From Echinococcus granulosus (taxonomy: Eukaryota; Platyhelminthes; Cestoda; Cyclophyllidea; Taeniidae), in NCBI RefSeq assembly GCF_000524195.1, contig NW_020170496.1, positions 124,001 to 188,000 of the forward strand: DNA of 64,000 bases, in the 5' to 3' direction. Shown here one piece after another: positions 12,319 to 23,900 of the stretch. Below the pieces are notes generated by a model, which saw only the letters and a list, made by a program, of their open reading frames with translations, made no database searches and was not told the origin of the DNA. Made by a program: the position numbers and the translations under genes. Positions within the stretch are counted from its first letter, which is position 1. The number at the start of each line of letters is the position of its first letter.

Positions 12319-14023
12319 GTTGTAACGCACTCAAGTGAGTAAAAGTAATGGAAAGAGATAGATAGCGGCCCCCAATTATAAGAGATGTTTTAAGTCGCCC
12401 AACATTTGAAAAACCACAGCCCTATTTGGGAATTTAAACAATTAAACGCGGTTTAATAAGTGTTTAAAGGTTGGTTACAGGCCCTTTATTAGCCTGAAAC
12501 TTAGTTTGAGGCACAAAATTATTAATGATCAAGAATCAATGCCCGTTGGAGAAATAATCAAGGGGCCTAATGCTGTGCCGCTATATTCCCCCCTAAGCTG
12601 TTATAAGGTGTAAAACCAGACGATAGCAATTCATTACTAGCACATAAATAGCTTAAGAACTACCTGTTAGAAAGGAATTTCGAGCATCCTACCAGGCAGA
12701 AGTTCAAGTTGCAGTTGCTCAAGAACTCATGTGCCCGAATGCATTTATAAAACAAACCTGCAAACCAGCAATAACTTAAGGATGGAATGTCACTTAATAA
12801 AGGTAAGCAGATCTTACTTTAAACTACTTTAGGTCCCATAGAATTTTTGGACAGTTACTGTAGCATGTTGGCTGTCTAAACCTCGGTTTTGGCAATGAGG
12901 ATATTTTGGGTCTCCGCTACGGTAACTTCGTCGGGTGAGCTGAGTTTCCAGTAACCCCGGCCCTACCCGAGTGTTATATTTTCTTCCGTCTTCATAGGTG
13001 TCTCGAGGTGTGTCAGCTACAACCACACTTAAATCTTAGCGATGTTTTGGTATTATGAGTTAATGGACTGAATTACTGACTCAGGTCTTCAGACTATCCA
13101 TTGATATTTATTAAATATAATCGCATTTTGAGACCGTCTACTTGTTTTTGCCATAAATTTGACTGTTTAGGGCTATAAATGAGATGCGAGGCATGATTTT
13201 TAACTTATTCATCTCAGCGTGTTCAATAATAATTCGGATGTCTTGATGAAGACAGTACCGGCGAACCGACTCCGGAAGGGTGATCGTGCCGATGTCTAAA
13301 TGCATTTTACAACTAAACATCAGAACACACTTGCGAGGACTCAAAACAAAGGAACCTCGAGACCGTTGTAACTTTGTCGCCACCCTGGTATAAGATTCTG
13401 CAAATTTGGAAGGAACTGCAGGATTGTGACCGAGGTGAACTACGGACGTCGTACAAAAGAATGACACCTCATATTTGAGGGGATTAAGAATAATCTAGGT
13501 AGATGGGTGGCCAAGCATCAATGAGGTGCCTTTGAGGTAGGAGGTAACTATAGAATCAGTCTCCCTAATCCTATGTCTAGAATGGCCGCTTTCCCATCTC
13601 ACTGAAATTGCTGCTGAGACACTTCGGGACACCACTACCTCGACTAGGGCTTACTAGTTTGTCCTCAACTAGTCGCATCTCGGGGCACTGTCTTCACTTT
13701 TTCAACTTTCCACCGGAATGTTTTTACCACAAAGTATCGCTTTCTGAGCTCTTCCAGGACTATATGAGGCCACAACAATCCCAAAGTTAAATGACAAACC
13801 TGAACGGACTTTACATAAATTTTAAAAAACGACCTTTGGTAGGGTTTAAAGTATTCTGCATCTTGTGGTCTTTTTTTAAACCAATTGACTGTGGAAAATG
13901 GAAAGTTGATAGCGCTGATACTTAATTCAAGCGGTCAAGTCCACCTGCCCATCCGATGAATAGAAGTTGAGCTATGTATAAGAAATTAATTGAATTTTAC
14001 TATGGCAAACTTGTAAGTTCAAA
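12319..14023. other. intergenic spacer, RBM15-like 5' / RPN10 3' side
   Basis: Both flanking genes are on the minus strand. No gene was recognised. It holds one copy of a dispersed repeat (about 12840-12990) and presumably the RBM15-like promoter and the RPN10 3' UTR. Confidence 0.5.
12840..12990 (+). repeat. dispersed repeat, copy 1
   Basis: Shares ordered blocks with 17470-17615: GGTTTTGG, then TTTGGGTCTC, then GTTTCCAG followed by a C-rich stretch, then TATTTTCT. By eye about 65 percent alike with small indels, same orientation. The family is unknown. Confidence 0.4.
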
Positions 14024-16416
14024 TTATTCATCTTTATCAATGTCACTACTCTCGTCACCGTCTTTCTTCTCCTCCGAGGTCTCTTTGGACGCACCTTGAT
14101 CCGACTTGAACCCCGTAGTAAGGGACTCAATAGCCCTGCGCACCTCCTCATTTTGAGGGTCCACACCGGGCAGATACTGTAGCACAGACTGGAGAAATTC
14201 GGGATCGCAATCCATCACAGCTTCATCCTTCGCCTTAGCCCTCTCTCCTCCCCCAGACAACTGGTGGTGACCGTGGGAGGCAGCTTCGGAGGTAGATGCA
14301 GCTGGGACACCCGCGGATGCAGGCGCCTCATCTACATCCATTTTTGCATTGTTGTTACCGTTGTCGTCATTTTTCTGTGGAACAATAGAAAGGATAAACC
14401 TTGCCTGACTTAAGTAACGAGCAGATGGAAATCAGGGTGGGGATTCAGAGCATTCTGGAATGACCACAAATCGACAGTCGTAAATACGTACTCATAGCTC
14501 GCTCCGTCGATAAAAGTGATAGCTATAACCATTTAGTGCCTGCTTAATTGTCCTACCGTCTTACCTAGCAGCCCTTTTGAATGACAGAAAACAATTCTTA
14601 TGTGGCGATAGAACTTATTATGGCTTCAGAAAAGAACTGGAGTGCCATAACAACCGCAAATGTATGGCATCATATAATCTTAAGAAGGGGGAACTGATTC
14701 AAGTTGCAGCAAAAAAAAGTTCAGTAACTTGCTACTTAGAAGAGCCCGGAAACTAATCGAGAACCTCAAGTAACTAATCGTGCATTCTTCAAAGGTTAAC
14801 ATGGAAAAAGTGTTTAAAGACGACAAAACACATCTCCCCGAAATGGTACACGACTGCTTCGTCAAATCAAATAACGTGTGCCAGCGCGGTACCGCTGAAG
14901 TGAATGAACTGAAATTGAAAAACCCCATCCACTCTAAGTTCGATCACGGAGATCAAACATTATGGATCGTTTGGGAAGGAATGTCGCCACGACTACCAAA
15001 TGCTGGCTTACAAAAGCTCCGCAGGACTTTAGTATTAATACACTGAAGCTCCGCAAATAAATTGAGAATAAGGATGGGAACAGGAAAAAATTGGAATTAC
15101 TAAATAGCTCACCCATTGATCATTGGGTGATGTATGCGACAAAATTAGTAACGAAAAAAGGGTTGCAAACACACATCCCTAAAAGATGAATGACCGTAAA
15201 ATATTATGTTGGTAGGACACATAAACAGGAGCTAGCAGCAAAATCGAGGTTAGTCAGGTGAAGGAAACAGGTTTAGGTTAAATTTAATAGAAAAGGATGT
15301 AGGAATGAAACAAAGACCCTATCCACGGATTTCACGAAAGAAAAAAGAAAAAACCAAACAAGAGAAAATGATTAAAGAAAACTAAAAACTCACATTAGAA
15401 TCGGATTTCTTATCCTCCAAGGCTCTCTCCTGTTCTTGTGTTTGCATTGACATCTGGATGGCATAAGCGATTTGTTCCTCTTCTGTCATATTGGCCAGAT
15501 CCACCGGCCCTGAAGCACCACTAGAGCTAGCAGGCCCAACCTGCATTGACATTGCCAGAGCTTGTCGAAGCAACTCCTCCTCTGATGTGCCGGCAGCTCC
15601 CGGCAAAACAGCCGTAGCTTGACCACCAGAATTTGCGCTTGCCTCCTGCTCCTGTCTCATGCGCTGATCCTCCATGGAAACCCGGAGAGCGTAGATAAGA
15701 TCCGGGTCGTCCACAGCATCCAAACCAAACTCCAGACCAATGCCGGAGCCAGGCAGAGCCCCAGAACCATCTTCCCCAGCGATGATAGGACTTGAGGCGA
15801 GAGATTCGTGTAAAACAGTTCCAGGCGGGACCGTAACCAAGTGGGACCCGGTGCCGTCTTTCCCGTTTATTGTTTCGACAAACTCGAGGAGTTTTTTCTG
15901 ATTCACTTCATCTTCACCAAAGTTCACAATGTCGACATTTACCTTTTCTTTCTTTAAACGCTTAGCCAGTTTTACCATCTATGCTTGTTAAGATTTAAAA
16001 TGGAACAAATGAATACCTCAGCTTCATCATCTTTTATGGGACTACCTATGAAACAGACTATACGCATTTTTTGGTGACGAAGCTGTCGATGGCGGAGAGC
16101 CAAGTGGGCGATTCGCATAGATGTGCAAAAGCTAATACCTCCTTTAGGCTGAATTAAATGAAGCCTGTTGTATATTTTGCTCATATCACTAGTGAGAGTA
16201 CATAAAACCTCGGTATTGGCTAGAGATATTAACCCGACTGTATTTTCCGGATTCGCTTGCCGCTTCACTTGACATAAGAGATTAACAGCATCGTTTTGGG
16301 CCTGCAAGCGTGATGGAGCAAAGTCCCCGTTGCGCATGAAATCGCTATTATCCACACTAAACTTATAGTAACATCGGATTAGGCACGTACGCAATCATCA
16401 CTGCCTCCTGCGACAT
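14024..16416 (-). CDS. PSMD4: 26S proteasome ubiquitin receptor RPN10 (PSMD4)
   Basis: RPN10 bridges lid and base of the 26S proteasome through its VWA domain and binds polyubiquitin through UIM helices. Four exons: 16416-16391, 16356-16017, 15978-15394 and 14374-14024, all phases consistent, 433 aa (human 377). The VWA domain (residues 1 to about 190) shows [42 protein letters not shown] and [22 protein letters not shown]1 is at about 213-232 ([10 protein letters not shown]) and the canonical last UIM at about 287-301 ([13 protein letters not shown]). Between them [14 protein letters not shown] fits the UIM pattern as well. The C-terminus [23 protein letters not shown] is conserved. The first two introns are only 34 and 38 nt; the last is 1,019 nt. 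Confidence 0.96.
14375..15393 (-). other. RPN10 last intron, 1,019 nt
   Basis: Bounded by donor gtgagt (15393) and acceptor ttccacag (14375). Nothing further was recognised inside; short open frames here lack family resemblance. Confidence 0.7.
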
Positions 16417-18709
16417 TTTCCAGGTGAATCACAAAAAAGACCGCAAGGTCCGCGACCAAGACACCTCATTAAAATATATAGGTCAAAGAATAACAAAGAC
16501 TAAAATTTGGCATTTTGCCAAAAAATCCTCAATAAAATAAAAATATACCGCAAAATTAGTTTGTAGGCAAAATCGATCGAATTTTATGTAAGGGTTAAAA
16601 AAAATACACAATTTTACGCTTGGAATTACAGCAAATAGAGCCCCATTAGGTTTATCTTTGCCATCCATAGTGCAGCGCTTATTTATTTTTAAAACACTAG
16701 GTGACTGCATTTAAAGCGGCTGAATTCAAATGTCTCATATCAGATTGTTGGGGCTGTGGTGCCTTTAAAATTTCCGAGATGTAATGTAGCTCATGGAGAC
16801 TTTTCTGAGGACAAAATATAGGAACAGAAAATAAGTTTTTGACAAACGCTAGGCTTTGAGTCTCCTGGAGTGGATTAAAGGCTAGTTTACTTGGCAAAGG
16901 CACAATGGCGGAGCATAAATTGCCCTTTTACCAAAACCAAGTGTTACGTATTGGATTAACGCATCATGTGTATCCTAGGTCAAATCAGATACTAACAATG
17001 AGTGCTATTTCCATTGTTTTTGCCAAAGCATCGGAATCTGATGCGCTTTTGGAGCTGTGGCATATTGCTAAGCTCTAGTCTTCAGCAGGATAGGATTTGC
17101 CTATCTTTTTCTTTCATAGGTTTCAAATCGATTTCCTGCGTGTTAACACAATATAAGTGAAGTAGTTGCTGTTTTGCCCCACATGGCTTTAAAATAATTG
17201 TAGCTCTCGAAGTCTTTTTAAAGTCGTGAGAGTCTAAAAGATCAAGATAGTATGTATGTAATACGATGGTGGCCTTTTTCTTGATTGCGGTGAGGCGCCG
17301 CTTTTGAACTGTTAAATTTGACTTCTTGTACCCTACCGGGTGGGCTGGCCTTCGAGTCATACCAATAACCCAGACACCTTCTCTGCGCTGAATATATATC
17401 CTGCCCTAGTATTGTGTCTTCTTTCCTCTTCAGGGAAGTCTTGGGACGCTACAATGTATGTAGTACATTGACCGGATAGTTAGCTCTAGGTTTTGGTAAA
17501 GGGCCAAATTTGGGTCTCTGCCGTTGTGTTTTAATTAAGTAGGCAAGTTTCCAGCTAAGGCTAATAGCCCCAAGCTCTACCGTTCATCAAATGTGTATTT
17601 TCTACCCAAGTTATTCACCTGATTTCGTTTTTAGGAAAGGCCAGAGATGCGACGCGTAGACCGCAAACGTTGAGAGGAGCTAAGAAGTTGCTGTATTGGT
17701 TTGAACGCCACGCTTTCTAATAGAATAAAGCCAAATGCTAATAAGGTAACTGCATAAAAATTACAAATCAACTTTTAGGGTTAGCTACCAAGATCTTAAT
17801 TTTACCGGCTATCAATTTATGCATAACTTTTAAATGTGGTGTTGTACCATATTTAGGGGTAACATGTGTTGGTGTAAAAAAGAAGGGACTAGGCAGAATA
17901 ACAGGGGCTGGATTTCCTGCTGAACGGCTCAAATAAAATAAAATGGTTATCCTAAGCAAGGTCGTTGCCAAAGGTATGACTAAACATAAGCAATTAAGAC
18001 AACACAAGGTCTTGAACATTTTAGCGCCTTTAAAAAAGAGGTATTTGAAGACATCTCGTCACTTAGACGCGTTTGTTTGCACTCTGACATAAGCATTAAG
18101 CACAATCTCTTTGTAGAAAATTTAATTCCCCTAGCAACACTGCAGTAATTTAACAACGATTTTTCGTCGATTCCCTGTTAAAGTGTTTTGCGCAGTTTGT
18201 TGATTACTTATAACCTTGTTGTATTTGTTTTTATTTGCGAATTATTTTAATAACATATGGTGTTGCGGAGAGCGCCACATTTAAATATTCAAGGTCTTAG
18301 TCCCATTTTTGACATATATTTGTACCCGCGATAGATTGTCATAGCAACCGCCCTTGAGTTCTTTGTGTGCATACCAGTCCTCTGGACATTATGTAGCCAG
18401 CACATTTGCAGTTTTCCTGGTTGTGGCCTAAAGTGGTTAGTATGTAAACTGAAAAAATTTTGAATATAAAAATGTTGTAATGGTTTTTATTAAATTGAAC
18501 ATTTAATTCAGTCATTTTTGCAAAATTATAGTTTTTAAACTAGCAATGCTTACAAGTTTTTTGCCTGATGGCAAATTCATTTTAAACCTTTTGAAGTGGA
18601 TTTGTAGAGTATTTTAAATAATTATATCTGCGGTTTTATTTCCCCCCGCGGACCTGACCAATCAAGTGATAGGGACCAAAGTGTCTCTTATGTCAGAATA
18701 GTGGGGAAG
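16417..18709. other. divergent intergenic region between RPN10 and DNAH3
   Basis: Head-to-head spacer of 2.3 kb that must contain both promoters. It is AT-rich, mainly toward the DNAH3 side. It holds copy 2 of the dispersed repeat (17470-17615). No RNA gene or ORF with family resemblance was seen. Confidence 0.5.
17470..17615 (+). repeat. dispersed repeat, copy 2
   Basis: Counterpart of 12840-12990, with the same order of blocks and orientation. No terminal inverted repeats or tail were recognised. Confidence 0.4.
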
Positions 18710-20983
18710 ATGAGTAGCAGGCGAAGGACCTCTTTTACTGAAAAGCTACCCCCAATAGAAGATGTAAAAAACTATATTAGATCCAGAGAAGAGGATCCAA
18801 AGCTGAAGGCCATGCTAGCTTTTACAATAGCTAGGGATCGTGAAACAAAATATAATAAAATCTTGTAGGTTTTTAATAATATGCTAACTTCCAGACGTTC
18901 ACAAGCTAAAGTACTACATTCATTAAGAATGAAACAAGCCAAAGCAAAAATGGAATCAGCAGCCCCAGATCCTGAACTCCCATTATATGTACGGAATCTC
19001 TGCCTTTATTTGGTACATAGATGATGAGTGAGGATCGTAAGTTGCGAATCGCGTATGAAAAGCTGGTTGGATGCGTCAAAGAAAGTGTAATACCACCCAT
19101 ACACGAAAGTTGGCTGCACAATATTGTTTCAAAAATTCCAAAAAAACTGCGCAGTGGAAAAAAGGCTGAACTTAACCAAGTGCTGGTTGAAGTTCAGGCT
19201 AATTTTTTCAATAGCATGCAAAGGAGCGTCCTCCAGCAATCTCTTAAAGTTCCACCTATTAAAGGAGTAGAGGTAGAGGATCTAACCATGCCCATCTTTG
19301 AGCCAACGTAATTATTTTTCGTAATTTTTAATAATATAGTGGAATGAATTTCGCCAATCCCTGGCACAGGGACTATATGACCCATCGGATCGAACTGCGC
19401 GAACATTTGATGCTACTTTATCCACAAATGGCGAAAACTCTTGATATTTGTGAAAGGTTTTTTTCATCAGTTCAAGTGGCAGATGTTGGCACGTTTCGGT
19501 ACAAACCTTTCTCCACGACTTTATTTGTTATTATAGTGAACTAGGACCCATTGATTTCGATTTTGTCAAGACTAAAATTCACGCTGACTGTAAGAAAAGT
19601 GGCGAAAATCTAATGGACAAGTAAAAATAGGTCGATTAGCATTTTTAGATGGTTCCCAAAAATTTGTTCAATCTTTGTGGGGAAAAATCGCGTTCCGGCT
19701 CTCAAGCAGGACAAAATGAATGCCTTTTTTAACTGCGCTAATATACTCCTATCAAATAAAGTTCGTTTCTTCTGGTCTTTACCAATTTTTTTAGATCAAG
19801 CAGTTTCTCTTACGAAACCTTGAATGTTGGATTGACCTCTTTGATGAGGATCACCGGGAAAGGTTGCCCGTTTTGAAAATGTATTTGACATTCGAAAATC
19901 AATGCGTCAAATTCTTTCCCGGCTATGAAGATTTGGAGGAGCTCCTTTTATCAGTAGCTAAATATATTTTGGAATCTATGCCACAGGTACAACATTTTGT
20001 TCAAACATGGATTTTACTGCTACTGGTAATCATTTCAGTTGCTTTTTACGTTAATCAATTTTTTTATAAAGTGTCGTCGTTTTTCGATTCCCCCATTTGG
20101 AAACCTGAAACTACCTCTGCCGCATAGTGATGATAAAAGTGTCGCAAAGTGAGATGCAGTCGGCTATCTCGGCTGGGTTGGGTGATGCGGCCTAGTAAAA
20201 CATCCAATTTAAAATTAATTTCTTGTCCTTAATCAATCGGTCTAACTGACAAAGAATGTTGATCTTTAATCATCAAAAACACAAGAAGCCTGCCACACCT
20301 TTGAAAGTATCAGGTTCCATAAAAGATACATCCGTCGATGACCTATTCACGGCTTGAAATGACCATTGTTAATCGTAACTTCAAAAGTTGCACTTGCTGG
20401 TACTAGTGTCATGCATTTTTCACCTACTTTCTCTGTCCTAGATACCAACGGTACACTCCATCCTCTATAGGTCTGATTCTCCACGCTACATTGACACTAA
20501 TATCGCTCCTCACATAGTAGAAGCCCTCCAAGACAGACTGAAGAATGCCGCGAAGTTCTACTTTGAACCAGCAGTACGCTTCTTCCACCAAAACATTGGT
20601 AGGTTCTATAATACCCTCATATCTCACTTTTTAGTTGAACCCTATTCCTACATATTCGACGGGACTGAAGCCAAGCTGGTGGAAGACTTCCTGAATAAGG
20701 ATCCAGAATTCAGGGACTACTGCGTTGTAGGTTATCGCTTGGTATATTCATTCACTGATTGGACGAGATTAATCAAATTGCACCATCATTCTTTCCTTCA
20801 AAAGTATGTCACAAAGCTTCACGATCTGGCGCATGATATCAACCACCTTCCAGACGTAGAATACTTCGATCTAATTCGTTTGGACTGCGAAGATGTTAAA
20901 ACGGGCATTGCAAAGGAATGTATGCGATTAGCCAACAATCTCCTGGAGACTCTGGCCAACAAACTTCGCCAAATTAATCAAGA
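18710..20983 (+). CDS. DNAH3: DNAH3 exons 1-9: N-terminal tail, micro-intron region
   Basis: Exons 18710-18864, 18895-18988, 19021-19307, 19340-19498, 19537-19620, 19649-19760, 19795-19986, 20442-20598 and 20635-20983. The first six introns are 30, 32, 32, 38, 28 and 34 nt, then 455 and 36 nt. The tail segments look right for the DNAH3/7 family: [44 protein letters not shown]. The ATG at 18710 begins [20 protein letters not shown] 3-codon upstream ATG-TCA-GAA-TAG lies at 18690-18701. Start confidence is moderate because dynein N-termini are poorly conserved. Confidence 0.85.
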
Positions 20984-23900
20984 GTGAGTTGTAGAGTAGA
21001 TATCTGGAAATCAACCCTCTTTGGCTCTATTTACACGCGAATTTTTCCCTTAAGTGGACAAGGATGGTACACTCTTTTTTCTCTGCTTAGGGTATGCGCA
21101 AGCTTTGAGGAGATGCAAGCCAAGTGTCGAACCATCCCACAGACAAGTGAAGAATTGATTGAACTCAACTCCTACATGGAGGAAGCACGTTGTCAAGGCA
21201 TGGTGCGAATGGAACAAAAGATCCAGGTCCATCCGGCACAAATCTTTCACCTTTTCGGACCCAAAATACCTTTTAACCTAACCGGTGATTGCTTCGATAG
21301 GTCTGAGGGAAATGCTTGCTTAGCTATGTATTCAATTTAGTTTGGTGAATGGAGTAGCAGCTGTAGCTTAGATGCGTGTAGTCTTGTCTATAAGAGCGAA
21401 ATATGGTCCAGCAAGTGTAGCCGAGGTTGATTTATCTCCAAAGATGTAATAAGATGTATCGTGCTAGAAGCAAATCTCTTGTCAGTGCATATAGGGGTTG
21501 GAAAACTATCAATGTGGATGACATGAGGATGAATTCATGTCATTAATGTGACCATCGAATTTCAGTAGACTGAAGAGACATACGTGGTTAATACATTTAC
21601 CCACCAAAATAATTACGTGAAGAAGTGGAGCTTACTTGATTTACAATAGAGGCAACTTCAAAACTGTGGTGACCAAGTTTTTACTCTTTTAAATTGCAGT
21701 GGACTCGAGAATACCTTATTTACCTATTGGATGCGTATGAGTTCACACCAGAAGATATAAAGATGAATAGTCAGGTGCTTACTTGGAAAGCCAGAATAAA
21801 TCCCGAATTTGATGCTCATGATAAGGTGAGTTTCACCATATTTCGGATCATGCTAGGATACTGAGGCAGAAAACAATGCTAGGTGATAATACTTACTTTC
21901 CTACTACAGATGCAAGAGAACGTACGAACCGTGAATGAACAACGCATCAATGCAAAACGCGAACAATTGGAGGGCGATCTGAAACGTCTGCGAAATCGGG
22001 TGGATGAATTCAATGACTATGGCGAAGTGGACGCGGAAATGATGGCACAGTACGCTAACGATGTGCGTGTCGTCTTCAAACGAGTCAGTGAGGCTGAGAG
22101 CTTGCGTGAATGGATTAATAAGGAAGAGAAGCTCTACCAAATCCCCATATCGCCCTTTGCGGACATTGAAGAGATCAAGGCACTCGCTGAACCATTCCAT
22201 CGTCTATTTACCAGTGTCGTCAAGTACTATAAGTCTGAGAGGAGGTAGGCACTGGTCATTTTGAGGGGAGACTATGCATTTATGAGGAGGTTCAACATTA
22301 TCAAAAGCGTCATGAGTTAAAATAACTTCTAAAAAGATTGTTTAGTAATAACTGATTGGGAAACATTCCCGGAGTTCTAGCCCTATCGCGCACCTAAACT
22401 ATGTAACCTTTAACTCTGCACTAGATGGATGTACGGTGAGTTTGACAAATTGGATGCAGAAGCCATTGAGGATGAGGTGGACGAAACGTGGAGGGAGATG
22501 TTCCGCCTACAAAAGGTGTTCGCCAATCGGTTGAAGAAGATGCGAATGGAGGCGGATGAGCGGCGAAGGGAGCGCAATGAGCGTCTTCGACGCCGCATGC
22601 TAGCAGCAAGTAGAGCAGAACCAATGTCGACCCCTGTAGATGAGGAGGCTGCAGCCGTAGCGATGATAACAGGAGGAGCAGTGGAAGATGAGGAAATTGC
22701 TGATGTTAAGGCTCCAGCTGCTCTTCAAACTGTCAACTTTATGTTGGAACGTCTAAAGAAGTTCAAGGTTGGTTCTTCTCAGCCCTGCTTTCCTTGAAAG
22801 CTTTGCACCTAACAGTTACGGCTTTTCTAGGATATAGTTCCTGTCATACGGATCCTCTGCAATCCGGGTATACGCCAGCGCCACTGGGATGCCATGTCAG
22901 CTATTGTGAATCGTGATCTGACCCCGGACAGCGGTACCTCACTCTCAAAGATGCTTCAAATGAACCTGACACCGTATATGGAGCAATTTGAGGCAATTTC
23001 GGTGGGTGCGAGTAAGGAGCATACGCTGGAGGTTAATCTAGTAAGGATGCGTGAAGACTGGATGGATGTATGCTTCACTCTAACCCCCTATCGTGATCAC
23101 GGTTTCTCGATTCTCGCCTCTGTGGACGATATTCAACAGCAGTTGGACGATCAGATTGTTAAAACGCAGACGATGCGTGGCTCGCCTTTCATCAAACCGT
23201 TTGAGATGCAACTGAAGGTAGGTTTTATAGTTTTAATCGAGTCAATTACAATTTGGCCTAAGGGAAGATAATCCATCAGAAGGAATGCCTTAAACTTATT
23301 ACTTCCTCCTCGCCTTTTATCAAACTGTTTGATCAGCAACTAGAGAAATGCGGCATAGTTTTGCCAACGGGAATTTAACAACCCGAAAGCTTTTCCCTCA
23401 CCTCCTTTATACTTTTATTTCTTGTTTTTCTCATCACAGAAATGGGAGGAGCAATTACTTCGCATTCAGAGCATAATCGACAGCTGGCTGGTAATGCAAG
23501 CCAACTGGCTCTACCTGGAGCCCATATTCAGTTCCGAAGACATTATGCAACAGATGCCAGAGGAGAGTCGTCTCTTTGTGGCGGTTGACAAAGCCTACCG
23601 TGACATTATGCGTAACACAGCTGTGGATACCCACGTGCTCAAGGTGATGGGTCCTTTTTAACAGCCCCCTTTCTATTGCCATTTCCCATGGCTTATCCCA
23701 TTCAGCTCTGCACAACTTAGTGTTGCCTAGTCTACTCCTAGTTTAATGAGAATAGGCTTTCTTAGCGTACGGACACATTTCCATTGTCGAAATGTGCTAG
23801 AACTGGGAGATCAGAAGTGTAGCTACATGTCATCTGTACAATTATCCTCCTTCCTTCGAATAGGCCACCTCAATGGTCGGTCTACTGGAGCGCATTCGGG

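Noticed and set aside
17082..17360. 92-codon minus-strand frame
   Set aside because: No recognisable domain and no splice or promoter context; taken as chance.
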